Notes: generated by a model from the sequence alone, not told the origin. DNA of 64,000 nt from Gari tellinella (GCA_922989275.2 OV277858.1:97016794-97080793); one strand, 5' to 3'. Positions 1 to 11,820 are shown, numbered from the stretch's first letter. Program-made: numbers and translations.

Positions 1-29
1 CACAAGGAGATCCCGTAGAAACTTTCTAA

Positions 30-235
30 TTAACAGTCGAAACTCAATACTTTGAACTCGCATATATCGACCTTACCAGTATTTTAAAAGTTTAATTTCG
101 TACGCTCGATCTCGCTTAAGACAAACAGGAAACATATCCGTATTCCAACGTTAGAAAATGGCTAAACCACGTTTTAACGTTGAAATATGGATATGTTCAA
201 ATTTTCAAGTTATCGAGTTTTGACAGTACTTTCAA
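30..235. repeat. F6 MITE-like repeat, partial
   Basis: This is an imperfect inverted repeat. The arms around 135-200 pair through a 'TATCCGTATT...AACGTT / AACGTTGAAATATGGATA' type stem. The same core occurs at 19.3, 28.9, 38.0, 44.4 and 53.4 kb. The left terminus cannot be placed. Confidence 0.55.
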
Positions 236-312
236 CGCTATCATATGTTTTAATAGATACCATTAAGTCTTATTTTGCAAGGTTATTACAACGTAGATGC
301 ATAGTATGCACT

Positions 313-506
313 CCCTTCACTTCTTACCCCGTATACAATGGCTATTTGCAAACAGTTTGATTTCTGATCAAACGCCGCGACACGCGGCGTCTGATCAGAA
401 TCTAAACTGTTTGGCACACATTAGTCAATTTAATCTAAAAATAAATCTGAGAAATAAAAGCTGATTATAGTTGTTTAAAGGAGATGTTGTAATGGCAGTA
501 AATAGG
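313..506. mobile_element. F2 MITE (TTAA type) with alpha hairpin
   Basis: The left end CCCTTCACTT and the right end ATGGCAGTAAATAGG form terminal inverted repeats, and the right flank is TTAA. The inner hairpin at 349-414 has arms built around GATCARACGCCGCG. The left TTAA has decayed. Confidence 0.7.
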
Positions 507-1139
507 TTAATATTTGCCAACTGCAAATGGCTTTACATAATAGGTTTGAGACAGAAGATAATAAACTATATTACACAGTAATGTCAAAACAAAAATGTCT
601 CAATTGAATATGTTTTCAATGACAGACAAATAACATTTCAATGTGATATTGTTATTTTATTACCTTTATCGACGAGCTATTCTTCAAGATGGTATATGTA
701 GATCTAGCTAAGTCTTCTGTGTTGTTTCACTTCTTGCCGCAATATTTCCATTTGAAAAAGAAAAATCGCAAATTGGATGCATATCACTAATTTGTTTATA
801 AGAAAATTCAAAATGGAATATAAGCAAATCAAGATAAAAGTATTCTGAAGAGGGAATTGAAATTGCCATAAGCTAATTAAATTGCTCTGATATAATATTT
901 CGACTTTTACGGGGCTTTATCAAGAATAATCATGAATATATTTGATAAGAATCCCGTAGAGGTCCAACTACTAGATAAAAACAATTAAGCAATTTAATAA
1001 TGTTATACATTAGCAAATGGGAAAACATTAATCATATGACTCCTTGGGGATTTATCTCTCCTCTGTTTGTATCATAAATTTGTATCTAATTTACTTACAA
1101 GCATTTTGATAAGTTTAATGTAAAACAACCTTTGAAACA
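507..1139. other. no recognisable feature
   Basis: AT-rich sequence in which I see no coding region, RNA gene or family member. Confidence 0.5.
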
Positions 1140-1247
1140 AAGGTGGCAAACATTTTTGATCCTGATCAGACGCCGCGTTAAGCGGCGTCTGATCAGGATC
1201 AAAACAGTTTGCAAAATCGCTTTATGACGTCATTGATAGTGAAAGGG
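1140..1247. mobile_element. F2 MITE, left end missing
   Basis: A near-perfect alpha hairpin lies at 1146-1212 with symmetric arms CCTGATCAGACGCCGCG. It is followed by TGACGTCA and a right terminus GTGAAAGGG flanked by TTAA (1248-1251). I cannot see a left terminus. Confidence 0.65.
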
Positions 1248-1251
1248 TTAA

Positions 1252-1951
1252 GGTTTAAGCGTTATATATGAAGTCTACACTTATGAAATAGCAAACTGTA
1301 CAAACTCAAAGGAGACGCCATGTAACGTAGTGTCTTATCAGGTTCTACAATGTTTGCCAATGTCATCTCAGTAGACACTACGGGTATATAGGTTTGTTAA
1401 ACAGTCGGGCGGGTGTTACAAGTGGTGTATTTAACAACCGTCAGGCATAGGCCGTCTTGAGACAGTGGAAACTAATTATTTACAGCAATATCAAGATTAA
1501 CTTGTCTCAATGAGAGCTGTTTTAGCAATTTGTAGTGTTATTGTTTCGCTTTGAAAAGAACATTCTCGAAACGTTCGACATCTGTAAAGTTTGAATGGGA
1601 TCCAAAACAATATGTTATACAGATTTATCAAAAATCAAAATTGGATAATAAGAAATATGATAGATAATTTCTATATGAAAAGTTACTGCTACTAAACGGA
1701 TTGACTGTGACAGAAGAAGAAATTCCTTATGACCATTGTCCAAAATAATATACGACGTAGAGTTCAGTACAACATACAGAGATGCAATTAATTTGTCTGC
1801 CATTGTTATAGTGCCCCTGTACCCCATTGACTCCAATTCACGTATTGGATGTCTGTTGCGAATAGGTTAGATATATCCAAATATTGTTTCTGCCTTTGTA
1901 CTTAATTAAGGTTGAACGTCCCTAATGAAATCGGGCAATTGTCGGTAATTA
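1252..1951. other. no recognisable feature
   Basis: No open frame worth calling and no repeat family recognised. Confidence 0.5.
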
Positions 1952-2154
1952 CAGTAAAACCTCTCTATAATGACCACTTAAATAACGGCTAATTGACTGT
2001 ATAAAAGACAGGTGACAGCTTAAAGCAAGGTAACAGTAAACAGAAAGGTCCTAAAGGAGATTTCTGTTTTACTGTCACCTTGCTTAAGACATCACCTGTC
2101 ATGAACACCTAACAATTAACACAATTTAGTTGTCGTAATAGAGAGGTTTTACTG
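1952..2154. mobile_element. F5 MITE (TA type) with beta-like hairpin
   Basis: The termini CAGTAAAACCTCTCTATAAT and the reverse complement of AATAGAGAGGTTTTACTG are flanked by TA on both sides. This is the layout of Tc1/mariner-type non-autonomous elements. The inner hairpin (about 1985-2100) starts GACAGGTGACAGCTTAAAGC, related to cassette beta of F3 and F9. Confidence 0.8.
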
Positions 2155-2173
2155 TATTGGTACTCTACATAGA

Positions 2174-2262
2174 GCCACTTGTCAATCTCATTAACTGACG
2201 GTCCGTACCGAAAACCGCTTGAGTATCGCTCAGGCCAGTCGGTCAGTTGACAAGTGACGTTC
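2174..2262. repeat. short inverted repeat
   Basis: Arms CACTTGTCAA...AACTGAC and GTCAGTTGACAAGTG face each other around a 45-base spacer. No family is assigned. Confidence 0.5.
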
Positions 2263-2402
2263 GACCATAACTACCCTTCAATGACCCATTACTACAATAG
2301 TATTGCCAACATTTTAGAACTTTGTTAGATGCTGACGAATTCGGAGTCTGGTCAAGTTCGAAATAGTTTGAAACTCATAGGTTTATTCAGTCCCAATGCC
2401 TA

Positions 2403-2626
2403 CAGTAGAGAATATGTTATTCTTTCCCGTTTAAACGAAACGAAACGCACACGCAAAACACTAATACGTATAGAAAAGTGCAACTTTTGGACAATTCTGA
2501 TAATTCATGTTTATCTTGGTGGCAAACAGTTTGGAGCCTGATCAGACGCCGGGTTACTGTTTGCAATAGAAATAATAGTTTTAGCGTAAACGCGTTTATT
2601 GGGAAAGAATAACAGTTTCTCCACTG
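2403..2626 (+). mobile_element. F1 MITE with one hairpin arm deleted
   Basis: It has TA on both sides and F1 termini CAGTAGAGAA and TTTCTCCACTG. The body is collinear with the 246-bp F1 form except that the right arm of the alpha hairpin is gone: the sequence runs from GACGCCGGGTTA directly into CTGTTTGC. Confidence 0.85.
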
Positions 2627-2628
2627 TA

Positions 2629-3290
2629 TATGTACAATCCAGATGGACAAACACTACAGTGTCTTTAAGTCGCCCTTGTGTATCTATGGACTATTCCAGC
2701 AAGCACACATATTTTCCAAGACCGAATACAGAAATTTCCTGTAAAAACATTTTCTTATTCTGGTTCTGTAACTTGGAACACACTTTCCATTGGAAACGCA
2801 AATTCTATTTTTTTCATTCAGAATCCACAACTTGCATTAAATCGGTATTTACTTTGTTTTGTTTATTTTAATAATACGTTCTCAGAGTGCTTAAAACCTG
2901 AAGTATTGCATCTCCGATTAACTTAATGTATATCGGCGCCGCAATATGATCCCCAACCATAAGACACTGCAAACAATATAGACACAGACCGGCTACCCCA
3001 ATGAGAATTCGGCTTCTGATCGGGGTCTACATCGTTTGCTGTTCATCTGTTATTCTGTTTTTAATCATGCTGAACATATGCTTTATAGTCAATGCAACAG
3101 CTGTGCTGGGTCTGCAACGGTTATGGCTGGATTATGTTGTTCATTTTATTATATAATATATTATCTTTTGAGTGCCTCATGGAAGATTGGTTTATACCAA
3201 ATGGTGTATTCCGTCATGAAATAAAGTCTTTATTATCATTTTTATTATATTTATCATTATTCTCATCATTACATTGTATTAGCATTACAT
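2629..3290. other. no recognisable feature
   Basis: Several short open frames overlap here, but none shows conserved protein character. Unclassified AT-rich sequence. Confidence 0.45.
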
Positions 3291-3430
3291 TTCCTCTTAA
3301 CCCAATGCTGTGACTACTCATTAGAATCATCTGTTCTTGACGATTCTGAGACTTAGTCACAAAATAGTGTTTGATTTAGACAAAACAGGTTAGTTTCTGA
3401 AATACTCGCCGTATCTTGAACTCTGTAGGA
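3291..3430. repeat. F11 hairpin repeat
   Basis: It contains ACTCATTAGAATCATCTG followed by a degenerate inverted copy, then GAAATACTCGCCGTATCTTG. The same order occurs at 37,315-37,470, where the hairpin is close to perfect. Confidence 0.55.
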
Positions 3431-3736
3431 CCGTATTCACACATTCCGATTTAATTCCAAATGTTACATCATTAAAGAGTCACTAAAATCAATTAAAAGC
3501 GTTTAACGTACCCTTCAAGAATATCGTCTGCTTACATTACATAAGATATATAATTACAGTCCTCGTAACGAAGAAATGTACAATTAAACTTAGATTATAC
3601 CCGTGTCAGTATATTCATGATTTAAGTAGGTTGCTACGAAACTGAAATGAAAAAACAAAGTAAGAACAATGGTTTATGAGATGCCGCAAGAGTTTTACTA
3701 TAAAACTTCCCAATACACGCATCGTAAATATCTTAA

Positions 3737-3941
3737 CCCGTCGGCTGCTACGGTATCGCCTATTTTACAGTTCTCGTCTGCAACTGATTTTAGTTTGTAT
3801 TTGAAAGCCTTTTTAGCTTAAGAAATCTTAACATTAGTGTCAAACAACTTGGATCCTGATCAGACGCCGCGTGTCTCGGCGTCTGATCTGGATCCTAACT
3901 GTTTGCAAGTTCTAGCAAAGTCGTGACTATCAGGCGAAGGG
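3737..3941. mobile_element. F2b MITE with alpha hairpin
   Basis: The left flank is TTAA (3733-3736) and the left terminus CCCGTCGGCTGC. The right terminus GGCGAAGGG is flanked by TTGA (one change). The hairpin has the loop 'CGCGTGTCTCG', so its tip has decayed. Confidence 0.75.
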
Positions 3942-4023
3942 TTGAATAAACAAGAACAGCGCAATGTGGAACGAAATAATTAAAGCTGTAAACCTATGCT
4001 CACTACGGTTAGCACTCAATATA

Positions 4024-4269
4024 CAGTGGAGAATCTGTTATTCATTCCCGTTTAAACGCAAACGTACGCAAACGCAAAGCACTAAAACGTAGAAAAGAAC
4101 AACTTTTGGACAATTCTGATGTTTCATGTTTATCTTGGTGGCAAACAGTTTGGAGCCTGATCAGACGCCGGGTTATCCGGCGTCTGATCTGGCTCCAAAC
4201 TGTTTGTATTGGAAATAATAGTTTTAGCGTAAACGCGTTTATTGGGAAAGAATAACGTTTTCTCCACTG
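4024..4269 (+). mobile_element. F1 MITE, full length
   Basis: A 246-bp element with TA on both sides and termini CAGTGGAGAATCTGTTATTC / TTTTCTCCACTG. The alpha hairpin is central. One arm reads GGAGCCTGATCAGACG and the other CGTCTGATCTGGCTCC, which leaves a fixed mismatch. Confidence 0.9.
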
Positions 4270-4313
4270 TATAAAACAACTGAAATGTCAAAGATTGTAT
4301 TCCTCCTCTCTAA

Positions 4314-4403
4314 CCCTTTCAGTGCCAAGTCCGACAACGCTAGAAGCATTTGCAAACAGTTTGGAACCTAGTCAGACGTAATATCAATCTCCAAACAGTT
4401 TGA
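4314..4403. mobile_element. F2 MITE, left part only
   Basis: The left terminus CCCTTTCAGTGCC is followed by the left hairpin arm and a collapsed right arm (CCAAACAGTTTGAC). The centre and right end are lost. Confidence 0.6.
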
Positions 4404-5244
4404 CTTTTATCAAATAAAGTCTTTATTACAATAAACTAAATTCGGGCATATCTCGTTTGACAAGAGTGAAACAACATAGAATTTCCAAATGTATCCGTAA
4501 CAGCAGACGAAACTTTGAGGATAGCAGTATCGGTTGGTTTCTAACATCATAATGACAGTTGAATTGGTAGCGGATGTTAAATTTGTCTCTGTTTGAAAAG
4601 ACAAAGTGCGTGTATGATAAACTTACGCGTTTACAATCTCGTAAATCGTAAAAACATGTCATTCATTCCTTATATTTATATTTTCATATTTTTCCTTCAA
4701 AGTTGTCTTTTACAAAGTGAATCTTGACAAGATTGTTTTTTATGTATATGAATATATCATATACCGGTCAAATGTATTTGGCAGATGTAACCCTGGATAC
4801 AACAGCCATTCGATCTCTATAATATATGGTATGAAAAGTAGTCCCAAATATAGTTTTGCAGTTGCATTATAAATTCAGGCTTTTTCCTATCAAAATGTCT
4901 CCATGTGCTTAACGAACACTTATATGACATTAGAAATAAACAATGACACTTGAATATCTATTATTAAAGCATATTTAAAAAAATATTAGGTCGCAGATGT
5001 AAATTTCAGCCTAATTACACGCCATAGCAACCATCAACTGGTCGCTATGTCGGTATCTCTCCGTCGGAGAGTCTGTTCTCGTTCTAACTGGCTGGAACCA
5101 GTTTCAATTTGTAGGTTTACTGAGAGGTATACTGCATATTTCAATTCGTTTTTAGAAGACGTTACAGTGCGAATATAAATATTATGTTATATGTGCGTCT
5201 GTTTGAATAAGGCATATGCAGTGGAGTGGTTAAGCTTGAATTCC
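4404..5244. other. no recognisable feature
   Basis: Unclassified. The short minus-strand frames over 4,410-4,662 look random. Confidence 0.45.
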
Positions 5245-5498
5245 CAGGGCTGCCATTTCTCTGGATTTTTGCTAAATCTTAGGATTTTTTCGTGTACATG
5301 GCAGCTTAAAGCAGGCTGAAAGTAAAGCAGGATGCGCCTTAAGGCGCATTCGGCTTTACTTCCAGCCTGCTTTAAGTAGTCATGCGTCAACAAAATGAAA
5401 AACAGGCATTTGGGTAAAGGTACGATTTGTAAAATTGCACTTGAAAAATGCAAATTAGGAAATCTTAGGATTTTTCATGTCAACTTATGGCAGCCCTG
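5245..5498. mobile_element. F9 MITE with beta hairpin
   Basis: Termini CAGGGCTGCCAT and ATGGCAGCCCTG are followed inward by AAATCTTAGGATTTTT in inverted arrangement. The CAG start resembles hAT termini, but I could not find a clean 8-bp duplication. The centre is the beta hairpin, TTAAAGCAGGCTGAAAGTAA against its complement, at about 5,307-5,377. Confidence 0.75.
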
Positions 5499-5769
5499 AA
5501 TTTCTTGTGCGTTTTTCGGCCAGCACAATATCAAACAGTATTCCATGATGAATTGTCCGAAATGCAACTTTAACTGTTTTTATGACTGTACATGTATGTG
5601 ATTCACTTTTTTTACTGTAAAATGAAATTTAGACAATACAATTAACAAAAACAATTCTTAATATTTGGACACTACAATTAACAAAAACAATTCTTAATAT
5701 AATGGTAGCCTATGTGACGTTTAGCTTAAGCAACTCGCTGCCAAGCCCTTAGACACTAACATAATTATA

Positions 5770-5808
5770 CGAACAACTTGGATCCAGATCAGACGCCGCG
5801 TAACGCAG
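5770..5808. repeat. alpha hairpin, left arm only
   Basis: TTGGATCCAGATCAGACG then CCGCGTAACGC, broken just before the return arm. An F2-like remnant. Confidence 0.6.
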
Positions 5809-6420
5809 AATTCAGAATCAACGTACGCTTGCCTTTTTTCAATACCGAAATAGTCTGTTAAGAATTTTAGTACAAATGTTTCGTCAAAGTTATACACAAT
5901 TAATGTGCAATGATATATAAATTCCAGTTACATGTTTGTTGAAGAAATAGGGACTAGCGATAGGAAAGGTGACCTTTAATAGTTATTATTTCTCATTTAC
6001 AAGGAAATGAAACGTACACGCAGAACTTTATTCAGGATTTGTGTATAATTATTTTAGTTTTCTAAATAATATGAAGATTACAAACATACAGCTTAAGTTT
6101 ATGGTATGAATAAATAGACAAGCAACGCACACATGATATACGCACGGTAATAATGTGTTAACATGTTCTAAAATACACCTGTTCAAATGTGTATACATCA
6201 TGTAGAATTAAGACATTACTTAATTACCAGAAAATTGACAAACCACACACAGAAAACATTAAACTAATAAACATGTGGGAGAAAACAGAAATTGGTTCTC
6301 TATAAAGTGTCAAATGTTATATGCTTTATGGATCACCGTAAGCCGATGTTAGCTATCATTCAGACGCATAACACCATCATATTACAGAATGAATTCGATT
6401 TGGCAATTTTGAGTTTGATA
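5809..6420. other. no recognisable feature
   Basis: AT-rich sequence. No gene or family member seen. Confidence 0.45.
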
Positions 6421-6666
6421 CAGTGGAGAATCTGTTATTCTTTCCCAATAAACGCGTTTACGCTAAAACTATTATTTGCAGTGCAAACAGTTTGGAGCCA
6501 GATCAGACGCCGGGTAACCCGGCGTCTGATCAGGCTCCAAACTGTTTGCCACCAAGATAAACAAGAATTATCAGAATTGTCCAAAAGTTGTTCTTTTCTA
6601 CGTTTTAGTGCTTTGCGTTTGCGTACGTTTGCGTTTAAACGGGAAAGAATAACAGATTCTCCACTG
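6421..6666 (-). mobile_element. F1 MITE, full length
   Basis: 246 bp, TA on both sides, in the opposite orientation to 4,024. The hairpin reads GGAGCCAGATCAGACG...CGTCTGATCAGGCTCC, the mirror of the fixed mismatch. Confidence 0.9.
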
Positions 6667-7343
6667 TAATCAAAAGCATACAACAAATGTTTAAACCGAT
6701 GGCGTCATGGCAGTGATGGAGTAACTCTTTTGTGACAATAACATCTACTTCACAGTTGCAATTGTTTTTAAATTTTCTTTTGAGTCATTTTAGCTTTAGG
6801 AGTCAAAACATAGAAATAGACATTTTGGCATCATAATTTGGTGCGAACTGATTGCAAATTCTATTAAGTCTCGACTAGCTGGCGTCTTTGACAGTACGTA
6901 ACAAACTAAATATACCCATGTAAGAAAAGAAAATAGTTTATTTATGTTTTTCGGTGGATTACCGGGAAAAGTAGTGGATTATCACTTAATAATCCACTGC
7001 TTCAAGCAGTGGGATTTTCGTCGCTCGTGCTTCTTTTATGAGTTTTCCCCGTAGGGCTCCCCAAGAATCGTAGTCAATCGTGTTTTATCATTCAATTCCG
7101 GCAGTCCGTTTTGTCGCGAACCACTCAACGGAAGAACGCGAATCCAGGATAGGAAGTAACGACGTAATTCCGTTGACATCAATCAATAAATAAGTGACGT
7201 CATTTTACCGCCAACTGTCACGCACATGTGTGTTCGACATAAAACTTTGGGCTCAACACGGGATAAATAATGTACTTTCGCTTTCAATTGTCAAACAATT
7301 TCGTTTAAAAAGTGGCTTGAAAGCATAAATAAATAGAATAACT
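6667..7343. other. intervening sequence with CRE-like site
   Basis: There is no gene. The right part (7,190-7,225) has TGACGTCA followed by CCGCCAACTGTCA, a combination seen again near 25.9-26.0 and 26.6 kb beside other long hairpins (F13 group). Confidence 0.4.
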
Positions 7344-7484
7344 GTGTTTTTTCAGTGTAAGATTGAATTTAATCCATTTCGTGAACATCAGACTGTTATA
7401 TTTTCACTCGTGGCTTCGACACTCGTGAAAATATAACGTCTGGTGTTCACTCAATGGATTAAATCTTGCACTGAAAAAAACACT
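7344..7484. repeat. F13 long hairpin
   Basis: A palindrome of roughly 140 bp: GTGTTTTTTCAGTG pairs with CACTGAAAAAAACAC, and the arms continue through GTGAACA / TGTTCAC and TATATTTTCACTCG. The tip is near 7,411-7,425. Confidence 0.75.
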
Positions 7485-7504
7485 TATCCTCTATATAAAC
7501 ATAT

Positions 7505-8635
7505 AGTGGATAACATGTTCCTGTCCCATTTCAACGCAAACGAAGCTAAACCGGAACGCAGCAAACTGTGGAAAATGACAACATGATGGCAATCGCAACT
7601 GTTCGTTTAAATCTGACTGACAAACGGTTTGGAGCTTGATCAGACGCCGGTTTTATCGGTGTCTCATCTGGCTCTGAACTGTTTTTCGATGGAAATATAG
7701 TTTCGGTGTAAACGTAATTATTGGTAAAGAAGAACGTCCTCTGTATTGTTAACTACTTGCTTATCACAAACAATAGTAATAACAAGCGTATTCAGCAATT
7801 CAAGGTACAGATGAGCTGTATCCATACTCGGTTGGCGTCTGATCTGGCTCAAAACTGTTTTCGAAGGAAAATTTAGTTCAGCGGAAACGCAATTATTGGT
7901 AAAGAATAACGTCCTCCGTACTTTTACATGTAACTACTTGCTTATCACAAACAATAGTAATAACACGCGTATTCAGCAATTCAAGGTACAGATGAGCTGT
8001 ATCCGTACTCGGTTGGCGTCTGATCTGGCTCAAAACTGGTTTCGAAGGAAAATTTAGTTCAGCGGAAACGCATTTATTGGTAGAGAATAACGTCCTCTGT
8101 ATTTTTAACTTCTTGCTTATCACAAACAATAGTAATACATGTAACAAGTGTATTCAGCAAATCAATAAACAGATGTGCTGTATCCATAGCTGGTTGGCGA
8201 CTGATCTGGCTCCAAGCTATTTTCGATGGAAGATATAGTTTCAGCGGAAACGCATTTATTGGTAGAGAATAACATCGTCTTTACTTCAACTATTTGCTTA
8301 TCGCACACAATTACAGTGGAGAAAACGTTATTCTTTTCCAATAAACGCGTTTACGCTAAAACTATTATTTCCAATGCAAAAAGTTTCGAGCCAGATCAGA
8401 CGCCGGGTAACCCGGCGTCTGATCAGGCTCCAAACTGTTTGCCGTCTAGGTTAAAATCAAAAGTAAGAATTGACAAACAGTTGTCATTTCTCCATTTAAT
8501 TGCAATGCATTTGTGTTTCGTTTGCGTTCCAACGGAAAATAATAACGTTTTCTCCACCGTATGATTACAAGCTTATTCAGCAATACACGGCACACATACA
8601 TGTAGGCTGTATCCATCAGTTGTTGCTTAAGATGC
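7505..8635. repeat. 181-bp tandem array built from an F1-like half element
   Basis: It starts with one degenerate F1-like element (7,505-7,746). Its right half plus the adjoining flank is then repeated. The landmark GTTGGCGTCTGATCTGGCTC starts at 7,831, 8,012 and 8,193 (period 181), and a diverged first copy lies at about 7,655. The last unit is split by an F1b insertion at 8,314. Confidence 0.8.
8314..8559 (-). mobile_element. F1b MITE nested in the tandem array
   Basis: 246 bp, flanked by TA. The termini and hairpin are F1-like but the long arm differs (ATTGACAAACAGTTGTCATT). The array flank resumes at 8,562 with CTTATTCAGCAA. Confidence 0.8.
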
Positions 8636-9391
8636 ATCTTAAAGCAAGCTGCGATAGTTATTCTGTTTTATTGTTAATTTTCCTGTTTATGTAATTGAAA
8701 CAATGTCTACAGGGAATGGTGCAGTCGGATATTGGCTGGTAATGTAAGTTTATAGACTGTTTTCATTATTTGTTTCCGCTGAACGTGTCAGAAGCTCTCC
8801 GGAGTCCATAAAAGAGGTACACTTATTATCCCAGAGAACTAAAGTACAATATTCATTACCGTTGTTATAGCAGCATGCTTTTAGCTACAACAAAATAACC
8901 TCATAAAGTACATGTATATATTTTATTTTGACTGTAACGGTATTAGCCAAATATCTATAATTTGTCGAGATTGTGATATCCCCAGTTATTAGATTACATC
9001 AAATGAATAGAAATGTGTTGTTTTATGATATATTGCCAATAAACAAATAAATTAATAGTTCACGTCAAAAGGACTATTGCATTGCAAACACTGTAACCAA
9101 AGACGAATCCGCGCGTCAAATACGCGAATGGTTATCTTAAACTCTTGATCTACAATGTTTGGCACTAAACAATATATCGAGTTCATTGTTACTGATTATG
9201 TTGTCAAATGTATCTTGATCAGAGTCATCAGACTGAGTGTGAGATGACGGCACGATTTAGCCTGCAGTGTTTAATATTACTATGGTATAGCTTAATTCGT
9301 TTTGTAGACAGTCAGGCAGACAGACGGTACTGTAATTAGTTGCAAAGCTAAGTTTATCCCTTTCATGATCAAAGTTATCGTGAGTGTTTTA
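8636..9391. other. no recognisable feature
   Basis: AT-rich. A partial match to F8 hairpin sequence (TACAATGTTTGGCACT) near 9,150, otherwise nothing. Confidence 0.4.
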
Positions 9392-9543
9392 CCTATTCAC
9401 CGTCATATTATCGTCTGCTTCCATATCGTTGTCTTGAATATCGTTTCAAAGTTAAATTTAAGGCAGTATTACTGAAAAAACTTCAAAACAAGTGTCAAAA
9501 GTGTTTACAAATGCACTTTGTGGCGTAATTTAGAATGAAAGGG
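9392..9543. mobile_element. F2b MITE lacking its hairpin
   Basis: The left CGTCTGCTTCC module and a right end ATGAAAGGG flanked by TTAA match other F2b copies. Where they carry the alpha hairpin, this one has only CAAAAGTGTTTACAAA. It looks like a near-precise hairpin loss. Confidence 0.6.
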
Positions 9544-9658
9544 TTAATCCTTGTACAAACGCTCTAGATTCTAATGACGGGCAGTATTGATAGTTCATAT
9601 AGAATGTTCTGCTGTATTGACAAACGATCCAGTATTTTTGATCGCCATTTTATATCTA

Positions 9659-10014
9659 CAGTGTTCCCTCTCTATAACGGCCCTCCCAACAACGACTCCC
9701 TCCTTACAACGACCTTTACGTCTGTTCCCCAAGCAAGACAAAATGTTTAACACTTTTACTGCTGCAATATCGTCTGCTTCAAACTGTCGTCGCTGTTTTC
9801 GCTCATAATTACATTTTGATGGAATAAATATAATGACGGGTGACAAACAGCTTGAATCCAGATCAGACGCCGTGTAACGCGGCGTCTGATCTGGATTAAA
9901 GCTGTATGCAGATATAAGCCAATTCCCCCCCCCCCCCCCCCCTGTAACGTCTTCCTCTGAACAACGCACAAATCTTTGTCTCCCATTGGGTGTCGTTGTA
10001 GAGAGGGAGCGCTG
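9659..10014. mobile_element. F4 MITE (TA type) with alpha hairpin
   Basis: 356 bp with TA flanks and termini CAGTGTTCCCTCTCTATAAC / GTTGTAGAGAGGGAGCGCTG. The inner hairpin has arms AACAGCTTGAATCCAGATCA and its complement (about 9,847-9,910). A run of 18 C lies at 9,925-9,942. The 192-codon minus-strand frame across it is a by-product of the repeat. Confidence 0.85.
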
Positions 10015-10369
10015 TATATACAATGAAATCTTCCAGCAAGCACACAGGGAGAGTTCATGACAATAGTTAGGCATAAAAGTGTAATAGCTGTCACAGTGAC
10101 GGCACATTGGAATGATTGTTGACATTGGTCCAAGGCTATTAAATGTTCGAGTTGTGTCTGAGGCCGTTCTCAAGCTTTTTTATTGATCAGATACATGTAT
10201 GAGTGAATATTTCTTATTTCAATTATTTTTCACTGTGAGCTCTCCATATAGTATCTATTTCATTTAATTCTGGTCTCATATGATACTTGGCAGGAAATAG
10301 GCAAACCTGCAAACCACCTTAAGCATTTCCGTCTGTATTGATTTTTCAAAACTAAGAAAAATGGGCATC

Positions 10370-10625
10370 AAACGGCGTGTATCATAATTCCCGTCTAACT
10401 AAATGTTGTCGTAAGTCAGATTCTAAAGTTCTCAATTCTCTCTCAATTATTTCTCCATCTAAAAGTCCTATCTTATGATATCTCTTTAGAATCGTCTTTT
10501 CAAGACAATTCCAAAGAGATGTCACAAGACAAGATTATATCGAGAAAACCGAAATTATATATACTTTAAAACTTTGACTTACGACTGTTTTGTCGTGCGA
10601 CCTTTCGTCAGACGGGCCCGAGGAC
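10370..10625. mobile_element. F10 MITE, diverged copy
   Basis: It matches the pair at 22.0-22.5 kb: TGTTGTCGTAAGTCAGA on the left, TTACGACTGTTTTGTCGTGC and GACGGGCCC on the right. The inner hairpin is ATATCTCTTTAGAATCGTC against its complement. Confidence 0.65.
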
Positions 10626-10971
10626 GTTTTGGCGACCGGTCTGGAAGAAGATGTCGAAAATGTTAACTGTGTTATCTGACTTAGCAGGTAAGAGGTTGCG
10701 ATTCCCGATATGAATATTTAACCGAACCTTGTATCACGAGACTACACCTACTATTAGACATGTTGGCACCGAGCTTTAAATGTTCGTGCCAATAAATATA
10801 CTATCTAACTTGATCTCATTTTGTCGCTAAAACTAAAGTTCAAAATTCCAATTTCCAACTAAATGAAGTCCATTTTTTAATATTTAGGGTTAATTCTTAC
10901 ATTGTGTGGAAAAATGACGAACATGTAGATCCTGGTCATGATCAGATGGCCCACAGAAAAACCCTCTGATA
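10626..10971. other. unclassified; weak SINE-like B box
   Basis: AGGTTGCGATTCCC near 10,690 resembles a Pol III B box, and an AATAAA occurs near 10,790. There is no convincing A box, so no SINE is called. Confidence 0.25.
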
Positions 10972-11217
10972 AAGTGGAGAAAACGTAATTCTTTCCCAAT
11001 AAACGCGTTTACGCTAAAACTATTATTTGCAGTGCAAACAGTTTGGAGCCAGATCAGACGCCGGGTAACCCGGCGTCTGATCAGGCTCCAAACTGTTTGC
11101 CACCAAGATAAACATGAATTATCAGAACTGTCCAAAAGTTGTACTTTTCTACGTTTTAGTGTTTTGCGTTTGCGTACGTTTGCGTTTAAACGGGAAAGAA
11201 TAACAGATTCTCCACTG
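10972..11217 (-). mobile_element. F1 MITE, full length
   Basis: 246 bp with TA flanks. The first base of the left terminus is changed (AAGTGGAG). The hairpin is intact. Confidence 0.88.
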
Positions 11218-11358
11218 TAAGGGTCTACACTGTTTGCATAGGACAAGTGTTATATTCATTTGGACATTGTTTGTTAATGTCGATTATACTTGAGTTTAAT
11301 GTGTGAAGTGGGTTCTCTAGAGACACTACAGTCGTGCCTGAGTTGGCACCAATATTTA

Positions 11359-11569
11359 CCCCTTCACTGCCTTACTCCGAGTACAAAAGGTATTTGCAAA
11401 CAGTTGGGATCCTGATCAGATGCCGCGTACGCGGCGTCTGATCAGGATTCACACTGTTTGACAGTCATTTTAATATTTCTTAAGTAAAAAACAACAACAA
11501 AATTTTAATGTTAGAAAAAGAAACAAACGAAAATTGTTTAAAATTGATGACGTCATGGCAGTGAAGGGG
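11359..11569. mobile_element. F2 MITE with alpha hairpin
   Basis: Termini CCCCTTCACTGCC / GGCAGTGAAGGGG, a TGACGTCA near the right end, and the hairpin at 11,397-11,462. The flanks TTTA and TTAC look like decayed TTAA. Confidence 0.8.
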
Positions 11570-11572
11570 TTA

Positions 11573-11818
11573 CAGTGGAGAATCTGTTATTCTTTCCCGT
11601 TTAAACGCAAACGTACTCAAACGCAAAGCATTAAAACGTAGAAAAGAACAACTTTTGGACAATTCTGATATTTCATGTTTATCTTGGTGGCAAACAGTTT
11701 GGAGCCTGATCAGACGCCGGGTCACCCGGTGTCTGATCTGGCTCCAAACTGTTTGTATTGGAAATAATAGTTTTAGCGTAAACGCGTGTATTGGGAAAGA
11801 ATAACGTTTTCTCCACTG
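11573..11818 (+). mobile_element. F1 MITE abutting an F2 right end
   Basis: 246 bp and TA-flanked. The left TA lies inside the TTA that directly follows the F2 terminus, so F1 landed on the edge of F2. Confidence 0.88.
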
Positions 11819-11820
11819 TA

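Noticed and set aside
9595..10173. 192-codon minus-strand open frame
   Set aside because: It lies almost wholly within the F4 MITE and its poly-C run; the frame follows the inverted repeat and has no protein family character.
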